From positions 1 to 39,709 of IMG/VR virus record IMGVR_UViG_3300037196_000141: a DNA stretch of 39,709 bases; one strand, written 5' to 3'. Below are positions 1 through 6,558 of the stretch, in pieces (within the stretch, counting starts at the first letter, position 1; the number at the start of each line of letters is the position of its first letter). The DNA is from a virus. The notes beneath the pieces are model-generated. The model did no database searches. It saw only the letters and a list, made by a program, of their open reading frames with translations, and was not told the origin of the DNA. The position numbers and the translations under genes were made by a program.

Positions 1-127
1 CTGATAGAAGAATAACAACTATGAACATGTTACCTAAACTGTTGATAGATAAGATCAATGCAAACATTAAGGCTTGGCTAGGCTTGCCAGACAAAGAAAA
101 GAAACAATGGCCGCCTTTGCGCCGTGC
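1..127. repeat. Terminal direct repeat, copy 1
   Basis: These 127 bases are identical to 39583-39709. The gene at 21-272 starts inside the repeat and is cut off at the right end, so the copies represent the same locus and the molecule closes on itself. A length of exactly 127 equals a common assembler k-mer, so this is most simply an overlap from assembling a circular or circularly permuted genome. A true short terminal redundancy cannot be excluded from sequence alone. Confidence 0.95.
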
Positions 128-272
128 TGTATGCGATGTTAGGCCCAATGCATCTATCGGAGAAATACCATCCGTTATTAAGGCGATCATCAAAGAGCTA
201 TCGAACGCTAAGAAACAGATCAAGGCTCTCAATGCCAAGGTTGCAACACTCAAGCGCAAGGCTAAGAAATGA
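21..272 (+). CDS. Small basic helical protein, unknown function
   Basis: 83 aa, Lys-rich, no family recognised. Residues 52-82 have regularly spaced Leu/Ile/Val and read as a short coiled coil ending in a basic tail. It is the first of a chain of small genes lying between the terminase small and large subunit genes. Its stop overlaps the next start (ATGA at 269-272), so the two are probably translationally coupled. The leader has only a weak AGAAG element. The gene spans the circle junction, and its 5' part is repeated at 39603-39709. Confidence 0.75.
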   Translation: MNMLPKLLIDKINANIKAWLGLPDKEKKQWPPLRRAVCDVRPNASIGEIPSVIKAIIKELSNAKKQIKALNAKVATLKRKAKK

Positions 273-502
273 ACGATTGGATTAGTGTAGATGATGAACT
301 ACCGCCTTGCGATGGTACATATTGGATAAGCAACTTCGCGTTTAATATGGATGATCCAGTAATAGTACAAAACGTGGAACACGCACCTTGTTTGGCGTAT
401 TACGATGGATACGGATTTAAATATGGGATAGCTTACAGAACTCCTAAGTATTGGGGATATTACACTGAATTACAAAAGCAGTACGGTAAGGTTGCCAAAT
501 GA
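269..502 (+). CDS. DUF551-like small phage protein
   Basis: 77 aa. The N-terminus reads N-D-W-I-S-V-D-D-E-L-P-P, the signature opening of DUF551-type phage proteins (W-[IV]-S-V-x-[DE]-x-L-P). Aromatic residues dominate the rest (several Tyr/Trp, 'KYWGYYTEL'). The usual C-terminal W-x-P-L-P motif is not present, so this is either a divergent or shortened member. Function of the family is unknown. It overlaps the neighbours on both sides by ATGA junctions. Three other proteins in this genome share parts of the signature (5836-6105, 28994-29239, 39353-39586). Confidence 0.75.
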   Translation: MNDWISVDDELPPCDGTYWISNFAFNMDDPVIVQNVEHAPCLAYYDGYGFKYGIAYRTPKYWGYYTELQKQYGKVAK

Positions 503-924
503 TATGGCCATTCACGAAGAGCAGGAAGCAAGAAGAACTAGACTACTACAATAAGAAGATGCTCCTCATGGAGCTACAAAAGCAAGAGATAGAGTTGCAG
601 CTATCCATGATAAGGGCCGATTTAAATAAGACGCTGGGCTTGACATGTAGCAATGAAAGGCGCATAGAAATATTAGAAGAAGACATACAAATTATCGTGG
701 GTGATTTGGATCAAGGTAACAGGCATCTAAATTATTTACATGACGAATTTGAAGGAACAGTAAGAGACATGGACAAGTTAATAAAGAAAGTAGAGAAAGA
801 TGTCAAGGGCGGAAAGAAAGCCAAGGCAGTCAAAGATATAGTTACCCTTAAGAAGGCCGATAAGGTTCAGGATAAGAAGGTTGCTAAGTGCGATATGAAA
901 AGTAAGATGAAAGGAAAGAAGTAG
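499..924 (+). CDS. Coiled-coil protein with Lys-rich tail
   Basis: 141 aa. Residues about 10-45 and 50-100 are charged heptad-like helices ('EELDYYNKKMLLMELQKQ'), consistent with an extended coiled coil. The last 40 residues are extremely Lys-rich, suggesting nucleic-acid or membrane contact. No family recognised. The start is set by the ATGA overlap at 499-502. The next gene begins at the base after its stop. Confidence 0.75.
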   Translation: MIWPFTKSRKQEELDYYNKKMLLMELQKQEIELQLSMIRADLNKTLGLTCSNERRIEILEEDIQIIVGDLDQGNRHLNYLHDEFEGTVRDMDKLIKKVEKDVKGGKKAKAVKDIVTLKKADKVQDKKVAKCDMKSKMKGKK

Positions 925-1278
925 ATGGTTAAGAAAGCAAAGGCACAAGTTACAGAGCATTGTAACTTAGAAGACATTAAAAATGATATCAATGAATTGC
1001 AGCTAGACATTCAGGACATTTTCGAGGACCTCGAATCTATCCCATGTTCAGGCCCTTCATATGAAGAGATGGAGCAACACTTTGTAACAAAGAAAGAGCT
1101 CTTCTTGTTCGGTCGTATTGTACAAGGTAACTTCGATGCAATTGACGATGCTCACAAGAGCTTAGTCGGCAGCATTGATAACCTGGTCCATGCGTTCAAT
1201 CGCATCTCTACAAAGGTTACTGCGCTTGAGCAAAGGTTTAATGGCCTTGTTGATGGTTCTTTTATCAAGAGATGCTAA
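925..1278 (+). CDS. Acidic helical protein, unknown function
   Basis: 117 aa, largely helical and acidic in the first half, with coiled-coil character at residues 10-40 and 75-110. No enzymatic motif is visible. It directly abuts the upstream coiled-coil gene (stop TAG then ATG), so the two could form a pair of interacting helical proteins, but this is only inferred from position. Confidence 0.7.
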   Translation: MVKKAKAQVTEHCNLEDIKNDINELQLDIQDIFEDLESIPCSGPSYEEMEQHFVTKKELFLFGRIVQGNFDAIDDAHKSLVGSIDNLVHAFNRISTKVTALEQRFNGLVDGSFIKRC

Positions 1279-1281
1279 GTA

Positions 1282-1470
1282 ATGGCTAGATATAGAGTAA
1301 TTTTTACTGGCGGCGTAGGGGCACTTGACCTTACGGCCGAATACTTTAGAGTTACAGATGGTATTCTGTACTTCTACGACAATCCCCAGCAGTTTGTGCA
1401 TTGTATCAAGCAATGGGATCAATTCGAAGAAATTCAAATGGATCATGTAGAAGATCAAGACGTCGAGTAG
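1282..1470 (+). CDS. Small protein, unknown function
   Basis: 62 aa with a predicted beta-rich N-terminus (R-Y-R-V-I-F-T-G-G-V...) and an acidic C-terminus. No family recognised. The start follows the upstream stop by three bases. It belongs to the same run of compact rightward genes that leads to the large terminase. Confidence 0.65.
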   Translation: MARYRVIFTGGVGALDLTAEYFRVTDGILYFYDNPQQFVHCIKQWDQFEEIQMDHVEDQDVE

Positions 1471-1484
1471 AATGAATGTCTTTG

Positions 1485-1574
1485 ATGGAGTTTACTTACT
1501 TCTTTGTAGGATTTGTCGCTGGTGCGTTGTACACATTAATCCTTGGTGGCTTTGATGATAGGCATGGAACATGA
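1485..1574 (+). CDS. 29-aa single-pass membrane protein
   Basis: A short ORF starting ATG-GAG at 1485. The product is almost entirely one hydrophobic segment (M-E-F-T-Y-F-F-V-G-F-V-A-G-A-L-Y-T-L-I-L) followed by a short charged tail. The next ORF starts inside its stop codon (ATGA at 1571-1574). The tidy junctions and repeated topology in the two following ORFs support real coding. Function unknown. A holin-like or membrane-modulating role is possible but unsupported by any motif. Confidence 0.55.
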   Translation: MEFTYFFVGFVAGALYTLILGGFDDRHGT

Positions 1575-1666
1575 ATGATTGCTTTATTGCTGGGGTAGTG
1601 ACAGGGCTTGCTTTCTTTGTCATTGCGTTAATTGCAAATGTATTTGCTCGGATGTTAGTGGGTTAG
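1571..1666 (+). CDS. 31-aa single-pass membrane protein
   Basis: Second of three tandem micro-proteins. It starts at the ATGA overlap at 1571. One transmembrane helix spans residues 5-27 (F-I-A-G-V-V-T-G-L-A-F-F-V-I-A-L-I-A). It shares the F-x-x-G-x-x-x-G small-residue pattern of the proteins before and after, suggesting common ancestry or similar helix packing. No family recognised. Confidence 0.55.
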   Translation: MNDCFIAGVVTGLAFFVIALIANVFARMLVG

Positions 1667-1669
1667 TCA

Positions 1670-1762
1670 GTGGAATTTAGTTTTATATCTTACTTCATTG
1701 GTGCATGTGTTGGGTGCGTGATGACCTTGATGGTTCATTACTGGCTGTCGTGGTGGTCGTAG
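1670..1762 (+). CDS. 30-aa single-pass membrane protein (GTG start)
   Basis: Third tandem micro-protein, starting at GTG 1670 after the preceding TAG. It reads M-E-F-S-F-I-S-Y-F-I-G-A-C-V-G-C with a Trp-rich end (H-Y-W-L-S-W-W-S). The first residues (M-E-F-x-[FY]) match the 29-aa protein at 1485, which supports duplication. Its stop TAG overlaps a GTG that opens the next reading frame. An ATG at 1705 in another frame would give a longer version of the next gene, so the boundary is uncertain. Confidence 0.5.
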   Translation: MEFSFISYFIGACVGCVMTLMVHYWLSWWS

Positions 1763-1953
1763 TGATAATCATAGAGGGCTACTACCCTAGGGCTATCTGT
1801 AGCGATTGTGCTAGTGAGCATGGAGGCGAATGGCCCGAAGGGCATGTTGGCTCCTTTTACTTAGACAAATGCGGTTGGTGTCGTGAGACAAAAGTTGTGA
1901 CTGCGCCTAGGGATTATGGCTATCCCGAGTATCCCTTCAAAAACAAGAAATGA
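1762..1953 (+). CDS. Small zinc-binding protein with two CxxC pairs
   Basis: 63 aa if started at GTG 1762. Two Cys pairs (I-C-S-D-C near residue 13 and K-C-G-W-C-R near residue 37) should bind one zinc ion. The segment after the second pair, 'ETKVVTAPRDYGYP', resembles a recurrent motif in small phage zinc proteins. An alternative ATG at 1705 would add a V-V-V-V-V-V-I-I-I stretch that overlaps the upstream membrane ORF, which I consider less likely. The stop overlaps the large terminase start (ATGA at 1950-1953). Confidence 0.65.
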   Translation: MIIIEGYYPRAICSDCASEHGGEWPEGHVGSFYLDKCGWCRETKVVTAPRDYGYPEYPFKNKK

Positions 1954-3278
1954 AGCAAGAAATAAATATACAAGTTCCTTATGAATATAAATGCCGAGAC
2001 TATCAAGTAAAGTTTTGGGAAGAGATGCGCACAAAGAAACGCGCTGTTCTTGTTTGGCATAGGAGGGCTGGCAAGGAGAAGACTTGCTGGAACTACTTGA
2101 TCACTCAAGCGCTCATTCGTGTTGGCATCTACTACTACATATTCCCCGATTCTAAGATGGCTAGGCGCATTCTATGGGACGGCATTGATAAGGCTGGCTT
2201 TAAGCTTTTAAAGCACATTCCTGAGCCTTTGATAGCTGGTATCAACAACACCGAGATGAAGATCACCCTTAAGAATGGTTCAGTTATCTTAGTTCTTGGT
2301 TCTAGGGATGAAGACACGCTTCGAGGTCCGAACCCTATAGGATGCGTCTTCTCTGAATATGCTGAACAAAGCCCTATGGCTTGGCAGATTGTGTCGCCTA
2401 TTCTAGCCGAGAACGGGGGCTGGGCTATATTCAACTTCACCCCTAAAGGACAGAATCATGCGAAGGACTTGTTCGAGATGGCAAAGTCTTCGCCTAACTG
2501 GTTCGCCGAGATTCTAACCAACAATGATACGCATGTTATCAGCCCTGAGGAGATAGATCGCCAGCGGGCCGAGTCTATGATGTCTGAAGACATGATACAA
2601 CAGGAGTACTTCTGTTCATTTACCCTTGGTATTGAGGGTAGTTATTACGCTAAGTATATACAAGAGGCTAAGGACGATGGAAGAATTGGAAACGTTCCAT
2701 GGGACAGAAACACCCGTGTATATACAGCATGGGACATTGGCTACGGGGATAGTACTTCCATCATCTTCTACCAGATTGTTGGACAAGAGGTTCACATTAT
2801 CGACTACTATGAGAATCATGGAGAGGGATTCGCCCACTATGCCAAAGTCATTGACGAAAAGCCATACATTTACGCGGATCACTTCGGGCCTCATGACATT
2901 GAAGCCCACGACTTTTCTTCTGGCCTGTCCCCTAAAGAGATCGGAAGGGACATGGGCATTCGATTCACAACTCTCCCCACGCTTAAAGTCGGTCTTGACA
3001 ACGGGATCGAAGCTTTGCGCTCTATATTCCACCGTCTTTGGATTGATGCTAGTAAATGTAAACAACTATTGAAGTGTTTAGAGAACTATAGAAAGCAGTT
3101 CGATATACATCATAACGTGTATAAGATCAAGCCTTTACATGACTGGACGAGTCACGGGGCCGATGCTACTCGTTACATGGCTATAGCAGTGAAGCGATAT
3201 GTTGATGGACCAAAAGACGGCATTGATGATAAACAGGCGAATAAGTGGTATGAAGATAACAACCCGAGGTTTGATTAG
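1950..3278 (+). CDS. terL: Terminase large subunit
   Basis: 442 aa DNA-packaging motor: an N-terminal ATPase that pumps DNA into the prohead and a C-terminal RNase-H-fold nuclease that cuts the concatemer. Walker A is H-R-R-A-G-K-E-K-T (residues 37-45), the 'WHRRAGK' form common in phage terminases. The Walker B-like strand is G-C-V-F-S-E-Y-A-E (131-139), with Ser in place of the usual Asp before the catalytic Glu. The nuclease shows D262 and D267 (W-D-I-G-Y-G-D-S), D310 (Y-A-D-H-F) and D405 (H-G-A-D-A-T-R-Y). The start overlaps the upstream stop. The small subunit is separated from it by about 2.8 kb across the circle junction, an unusual distance. Confidence 0.97.
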   Translation: MKQEINIQVPYEYKCRDYQVKFWEEMRTKKRAVLVWHRRAGKEKTCWNYLITQALIRVGIYYYIFPDSKMARRILWDGIDKAGFKLLKHIPEPLIAGINNTEMKITLKNGSVILVLGSRDEDTLRGPNPIGCVFSEYAEQSPMAWQIVSPILAENGGWAIFNFTPKGQNHAKDLFEMAKSSPNWFAEILTNNDTHVISPEEIDRQRAESMMSEDMIQQEYFCSFTLGIEGSYYAKYIQEAKDDGRIGNVPWDRNTRVYTAWDIGYGDSTSIIFYQIVGQEVHIIDYYENHGEGFAHYAKVIDEKPYIYADHFGPHDIEAHDFSSGLSPKEIGRDMGIRFTTLPTLKVGLDNGIEALRSIFHRLWIDASKCKQLLKCLENYRKQFDIHHNVYKIKPLHDWTSHGADATRYMAIAVKRYVDGPKDGIDDKQANKWYEDNNPRFD

Positions 3279-3533
3279 ATGGTAATTGATAGATCAAGAC
3301 CTGAATACATTAAGTTGACTCAATGGGCTAGATATTTTGACTTCCCCTCTTATGGAACTATGAAAAACATAGTTAGCAAAAGGGATGAAAACGGCGCTAC
3401 TTATTTCCTTTCCTGGGTTTCAAATAGCTTATATGTAAATGTTGAAAAGTTCTTTAGCTGGATGGAAATGAACAAGTTAAAGAAATCTTCCACGGAATCC
3501 ACCGATTCCACGGATCTAAAGAGGTTTGATTAG
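3279..3533 (+). CDS. Possible HTH/excisionase-like small protein
   Basis: 84 aa, starting directly after the terminase stop. The order helix, 'WARYFDFPSYGTMKNIVSKR', short strands 'TYFLSWVSNSLYVNVEKFFSWM' is reminiscent of excisionase/MerR-type winged helices, in which a Val-Asn-Val strand leads into a Trp-containing helix. The C-terminus is a Ser/Thr-rich tail. No certain family assignment, so DNA binding is a guess from this pattern only. Confidence 0.7.
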   Translation: MVIDRSRPEYIKLTQWARYFDFPSYGTMKNIVSKRDENGATYFLSWVSNSLYVNVEKFFSWMEMNKLKKSSTESTDSTDLKRFD

Positions 3534-3535
3534 TT

Positions 3536-3733
3536 ATGGCGCACAAGGGAAGAATTACAGCAAATGATATGGGAACTGGGAAGCTAAAAGTCCAGAATAG
3601 GATCAGTTACGAAGAACTTCTTCGCGATCACTCGCGATTGAACGAGCTTACTAGGTTTCAACAAGACGAACTAACCAAATTACGTTGGGAGCTAGACGCA
3701 TTGAAGTTTAAGAAGGCAATGAATATAGAATAA
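3536..3733 (+). CDS. Small coiled-coil protein
   Basis: 65 aa. Residues 24-60 form a strong amphipathic helix with Leu heptads ('LLRDHSRLNELTRFQQDEL'). The N-terminus is basic. No family recognised. Spacing to both neighbours is only a few bases, fitting the same transcript as the terminase. Confidence 0.65.
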   Translation: MAHKGRITANDMGTGKLKVQNRISYEELLRDHSRLNELTRFQQDELTKLRWELDALKFKKAMNIE

Positions 3734-3736
3734 ATT

Positions 3737-3955
3737 ATGGGAAGTTATAGACAGAAAGTGTCTAAAGATGATGTTCAATACGCCCTCGAAAGGATGAGTT
3801 CATATATCGACAATGCATCAAAAGAAGAGTTTAACAAAATTATTTCAGGAAGCTGTGTAAATTCAGTAATGATTCCTCCTTTGTTTACTCTTGACGATAT
3901 TAATTTAAAGGATGAGCCAAGAAGATTAGTTCGCCTTGAATTTAGGGTGATATAA
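3737..3955 (+). CDS. Small protein, unknown function
   Basis: 72 aa of mixed composition with no motif I recognise. It is the last gene before a 187-base non-coding stretch (3956-4142) that holds the tRNA-like RNA. Codon use matches the surrounding phage genes. Confidence 0.6.
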   Translation: MGSYRQKVSKDDVQYALERMSSYIDNASKEEFNKIISGSCVNSVMIPPLFTLDDINLKDEPRRLVRLEFRVI

Positions 3956-3968
3956 AAAACAATTTATC

Positions 3969-4047
3969 GCTGGGATAGCTAATAGGTAAAGCGCCTTCGA
4001 CATGAGACATGTTCAAGGAGACATCGGTTCGAACCCGATATCTGGCG
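3969..4047 (+). ncRNA. tRNA-like RNA with abnormal anticodon arm
   Basis: The T-arm is textbook: stem ATCGG/CCGAT around loop TTCGAAC (4023-4039). The D-arm is also tRNA-like (TA, then GCT-AATAGGTAA-AGC at 3976-3992). The acceptor GCTGGGA (3969-3975) pairs with ATCTGGC (4040-4046) only through several G-U pairs and one A-A mismatch. The central arm (3994-4018) is wrong for a tRNA. It folds as a 9-bp stem with one C-C mismatch and a 7-nt loop TGAGACA lacking U33, so no anticodon can be assigned. No CCA is encoded. This is either a decayed tRNA or a tRNA mimic. Confidence 0.5.
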
Positions 4048-4052
4048 TTGAG

Positions 4053-4104
4053 ATGCCTTGTGGTGGAGGCATGTAAAATATAGTCCATTTCCAGCTTTGA
4101 GCTG
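4053..4104 (+). promoter_or_regulatory. Two hairpins downstream of the tRNA-like RNA
   Basis: Hairpin one is ATGCCT (4053-4058) with AGGCAT (4067-4072). Hairpin two is CAGCT-TTG-AGCTG (4092-4104). Bases TTCCAGC (4089-4095) are also complementary, with one G-U, to the 5' acceptor strand GCTGGGA (3969-3975), so the two folds compete. The stretch lies directly upstream of the GroES-like gene and may be a structured leader. No terminator-like T-run follows either hairpin. Confidence 0.4.
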
Positions 4105-4142
4105 TATGCTGAAAAACACGCTCACCAATTTACGAGAATCCT

Positions 4143-4436
4143 ATGATCAAAGCTACGGCTAAAAGATTAATAGCAATACCTATAGTTGAGAAACTAGAGA
4201 AGGGTAAGCTTATATTTACCGCGGAACCTGAAACCTTCAATGCTGTAATTATAGCAAAGGGAGAAGAAGTAACGAAGAACATCGACATTAACGATGTAGT
4301 GATATTGAAGAGAATGAGTGGGTTCCCCTTTGAAGTAGGACAAACAAAGATGCTCTCGATAGTAGAGCAAGAGATTATAGCAATTATCCCAGGTAATGGG
4401 GTTCAAGAGACGATGGAGCACGATGGAACAGCTTAG
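4143..4436 (+). CDS. GroES-like (Cpn10) co-chaperonin
   Basis: 97 aa, the length of bacterial GroES. The opening 'IKATAKRLIAIPIVEK' matches the first GroES strand (I-x-P-L-x-x-R-V-x-V-x). Next come a short mobile-loop-like segment with a hydrophobic G-K-L-I-F, a strand with 'NAVIIAKGEEV' (compare G-E-V-L-A-V-G-x-G), 'DINDVVILKR' (compare V-G-D-x-V-I-F), and the C-terminal 'SIVEQEIIAII' (compare M-x-E-x-D-I-L-A-I-V). Family knowledge: such proteins cap the host GroEL ring, and phages such as T4 (gp31) use their own version to fold the capsid protein. The assignment rests on pattern matching, not a search. Confidence 0.7.
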   Translation: MIKATAKRLIAIPIVEKLEKGKLIFTAEPETFNAVIIAKGEEVTKNIDINDVVILKRMSGFPFEVGQTKMLSIVEQEIIAIIPGNGVQETMEHDGTA

Positions 4437-4680
4437 TAAAGAGAAGGAAGAAGAGCTGGCAAAAGAGTTATTCGCTCTTACTATTAAATGGATCAAGGAT
4501 GAGAAGATGCCTATGCCTCATTATGTTAGTATGCTGGCTGGCGGGGCCTATGGTCTTACATATCAGTCTATCGGCAACAAGGAGATGAGCGGTAATATAT
4601 TCCGGTCTATTGTACAAACCGAGATGGACCGATGCCATCAGATCTTTGAAGATCTAAAAGGCCCTCTTCCAACTAACTAA
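4423..4680 (+). CDS. Small helical protein, unknown function
   Basis: 85 aa from ATG 4423, chosen because GGAG lies 7-10 bases upstream, whereas the earlier ATG at 4396 has no ribosome site. It overlaps the GroES-like gene by 14 bases, suggesting coupled translation. Mostly helical and acidic at the N-terminus, with a Gly/Tyr stretch in the middle ('SMLAGGAYGLTYQS'). No family recognised. Confidence 0.65.
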   Translation: MEQLSKEKEEELAKELFALTIKWIKDEKMPMPHYVSMLAGGAYGLTYQSIGNKEMSGNIFRSIVQTEMDRCHQIFEDLKGPLPTN

Positions 4681-4716
4681 TGGCATGTGATATTGCGTTT
4701 GTATTGAGAGGTACAA

Positions 4717-5451
4717 ATGGAATATCACAAAATACACAGTCTCTATAAGAGAGAATTGACAGAAGTAGACCGCGAAACTGGGGAAACTCGCTTCAAAGAC
4801 AAGGGAAAGTCGGGCAATCCGCTAATTATTGGCGACTATGCCTGCCCTGAGTTCGAAAACATCAAATATTGGATCGTCGATGAGAAGATGGACGGTACTA
4901 ATATACGAATATTCTGGGAATGGGTTCCCTTAGACCATGGTCCTAGAGTTCAATTCGCTGGAAGAACTAGCCGTGCTTTGATACCTGAGCCATTACTTCG
5001 TTATTTAGAAGAAACGTTTACAGTTGAAAAGTTAATGGATCGTCAGCCTATAAAAGAGGGTGATTGCATGTGTTTCTATGGCGAAGGGATAGGTCCAAAG
5101 ATCCAAAGTGGTGGCTATTACAGCACAACACCTCAATTTGTCCTCTTTGACATTAGGATCAAGGACTGGTGGCTTAAGAAAGAGGACGTAAATAACATCG
5201 CTACATCACTCGGCATCAATCACGCGCCTCTTATTCGATGCATAGCAGATAATCTTAGACCCGTTATTCGTTGGACCACTGAAGATATCATAGAATTCGT
5301 CAAATCAAAGCCACTTTCCCTATTTGCCATGGCCAATACTGGAGAAAAAAGGGTAATGGAGGGCATTATAGCGAGAGCAGAGCCGCAGGTTTTATTCAGG
5401 AAGGATAAGAATCCGGTTCTATTTAAGCTTAAATGTAAGGATTTTCCATAA
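4717..5451 (+). CDS. RNA ligase family protein
   Basis: 244 aa ATP-dependent nucleotidyltransferase of the RNA ligase type. Motif I is E-K-M-D-G-T-N (K57 the predicted adenylated Lys, K-x-D-G). The segment 'YGEGIGPKIQ' (121-130), motif III-like 'FVLFDI' (141-146), motif IV E-G-I-I-A-R (215-220) and motif V 'LFKLKCKDF' (235-243, K237/K239) are all present in order. It is a compact enzyme without an extra C-terminal domain. Known relatives seal broken RNA, including tRNAs cut by host anticodon nucleases. No polynucleotide kinase neighbour is seen. The tRNA-like RNA at 3969 lies about 0.7 kb upstream on the same strand. Start supported by GAGAGG seven bases before ATG. Confidence 0.9.
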   Translation: MEYHKIHSLYKRELTEVDRETGETRFKDKGKSGNPLIIGDYACPEFENIKYWIVDEKMDGTNIRIFWEWVPLDHGPRVQFAGRTSRALIPEPLLRYLEETFTVEKLMDRQPIKEGDCMCFYGEGIGPKIQSGGYYSTTPQFVLFDIRIKDWWLKKEDVNNIATSLGINHAPLIRCIADNLRPVIRWTTEDIIEFVKSKPLSLFAMANTGEKRVMEGIIARAEPQVLFRKDKNPVLFKLKCKDFP

Positions 5452-5894
5452 TGGATCATGAACAGGTTTCGGAAAGAAAGGCTCAACTATTTGCAAGGTT
5501 CGACGATATTTGGCCTACTTTAGAGATGAAGAACAATGCCATAGCTACTTTACTTGGAAGTGGCGTCAAACTCACATCTTATTTTGGACATTCTGGCAAT
5601 TTCCCTATTAATACTTATCCACAAGACATTAAATATTGCATGTGCCTACTTATTAATAACATGCGCGCTATTCAAACAGATAAATCAAAGACGGTTCACC
5701 AAGACCATACATTTGATGAGCTTGATTGTGGGGATGCTCAGGAAAGAAGCCACCGGATATTAAAAAAGATTGTAAAAATAATGTATGAATCGGTTATGGA
5801 GGAGGAAAGAGAAGAGGCTGATCTAAAGAGGCTATGTGAAGACGATGGAAAAAGTGACAGTTTACGAAGTGAAGGAGCATCTTCCTCCCGATAA
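5451..5894 (+). CDS. Protein of unknown function
   Basis: 147 aa. The middle part (residues 20-75) is hydrophobic to mixed, with several Cys and Met. Residues 85-130 are helical and highly acidic ('MEEEREEADLKRL'). The last 15 residues are Ser/Arg-rich where it overlaps the next gene. The start overlaps the RNA ligase stop by one base (TAATG), so it is likely coupled with it. No family recognised. Confidence 0.65.
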   Translation: MDHEQVSERKAQLFARFDDIWPTLEMKNNAIATLLGSGVKLTSYFGHSGNFPINTYPQDIKYCMCLLINNMRAIQTDKSKTVHQDHTFDELDCGDAQERSHRILKKIVKIMYESVMEEEREEADLKRLCEDDGKSDSLRSEGASSSR

Positions 5895-6105
5895 TTTCTA
5901 TTATTATGTCTATTCATCAGTTTTTGGTGTTTATGAACTAGCCAAGTTCTCTCCTGCTAAAGGTTGGAGCGACATATATGGTGAACATTTAAAAGCTATT
6001 ACACATTGGTGGGATCAGCCGATGCCCATGCCTTTCCCAATTACAAGAAAATTAGATGATGATGCTGCTAAACTTTACGAAATAGATAACAGGTCAGTTT
6101 ACTGA
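5836..6105 (+). CDS. DUF551-like C-terminal motif protein
   Basis: 89 aa from GTG 5836 (AGAGG five bases upstream), or 86 aa from ATG 5845. It overlaps the preceding gene by about 50-60 bases in another frame. The segment 'ITHWWDQPMPMPFP' resembles the C-terminal 'T-H-W-x-P-L-P-x-P-P' end of DUF551 proteins, but the N-terminal W-I-S-V signature is absent and the motif lies mid-protein. Membership is tentative. Confidence 0.6.
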   Translation: MKTMEKVTVYEVKEHLPPDNFYYYVYSSVFGVYELAKFSPAKGWSDIYGEHLKAITHWWDQPMPMPFPITRKLDDDAAKLYEIDNRSVY

Positions 6106-6118
6106 TAAAGGATTATTT

Positions 6119-6550
6119 ATGAACAGACAATATCAAAGTGATGATGAATTTTCCATTGGTGGCATAGTACTACTGATTGTGCTTGGCTTTCTAGCCATTG
6201 TAACAGCAATTTGCTTGATCTGGGGCATTAGTGCCGCAAATAGAGTCTATGATGTATGGGCACAAGGCAAAGCAGGCGAAGCCGAACTTGCCAGGGCCGA
6301 ATCCAACCGCCAGATTAAGACGCTAGAGGCCAAAGCGAGGATGGAATCCTCTAAACACTTGGCCGATGCGGAAGTAATCAGAGCGGAAGGGGTGGCTAAG
6401 GCAAATCAGATTATCGGCAACTCGCTACAAGGTAACGAGGGCTACTTGCGCTATCTTTGGATACAGGGGCTACAAACGAACAACATGCAAGTAGTATATG
6501 TGCCTACAGAAGCGAATCTGCCCATCATGGAAGCTAACAGACTTAAATAG
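6119..6550 (+). CDS. Membrane protein with stomatin/SPFH-type C-terminal part
   Basis: 143 aa. One transmembrane helix at residues 13-37, then a long Ala/Glu-rich helix (48-105, 'EAELARAESNRQIKTLEAKA') carrying 'AEVIRAEGVAKANQII', the pattern that follows the SPFH/Band-7 domain in prohibitin-type proteins. The end, 'YLRYLWIQGLQ...VVYVPTEANLPI', also matches that C-terminal region. The SPFH core itself is missing, so this is the membrane anchor plus the oligomerising helix. A membrane scaffolding role is inferred. The leader AAAGGA is well placed. Confidence 0.75.
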   Translation: MNRQYQSDDEFSIGGIVLLIVLGFLAIVTAICLIWGISAANRVYDVWAQGKAGEAELARAESNRQIKTLEAKARMESSKHLADAEVIRAEGVAKANQIIGNSLQGNEGYLRYLWIQGLQTNNMQVVYVPTEANLPIMEANRLK

Positions 6551-6558
6551 AGGCTATT

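Noticed and set aside
1705-1761. Upstream extension of the zinc protein with a V-V-V-V-V-V-I-I-I stretch
   Set aside because: It overlaps the better-formed membrane micro-ORF at 1670-1762 and has no leader. The GTG at 1762 fits the overlap pattern of the operon.
2616-3072. Overlapping ORFs on both strands inside the large terminase gene
   Set aside because: The terminase frame carries all nuclease motifs through this interval, and the others show no motif.
3969-4047. A functional tRNA with a normal anticodon
   Set aside because: No 5-bp/7-nt anticodon arm with U33 can be drawn, and the acceptor stem has several G-U pairs and a mismatch. Kept as a tRNA-like RNA instead.
4076-4086. AAATATAGTCC resembles the S element of group I introns (AAGATATAGTCC)
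   Set aside because: No matching R element (GACTA) or P7 partner is present upstream within the intergenic region, and there is no split gene or tRNA exon pair.
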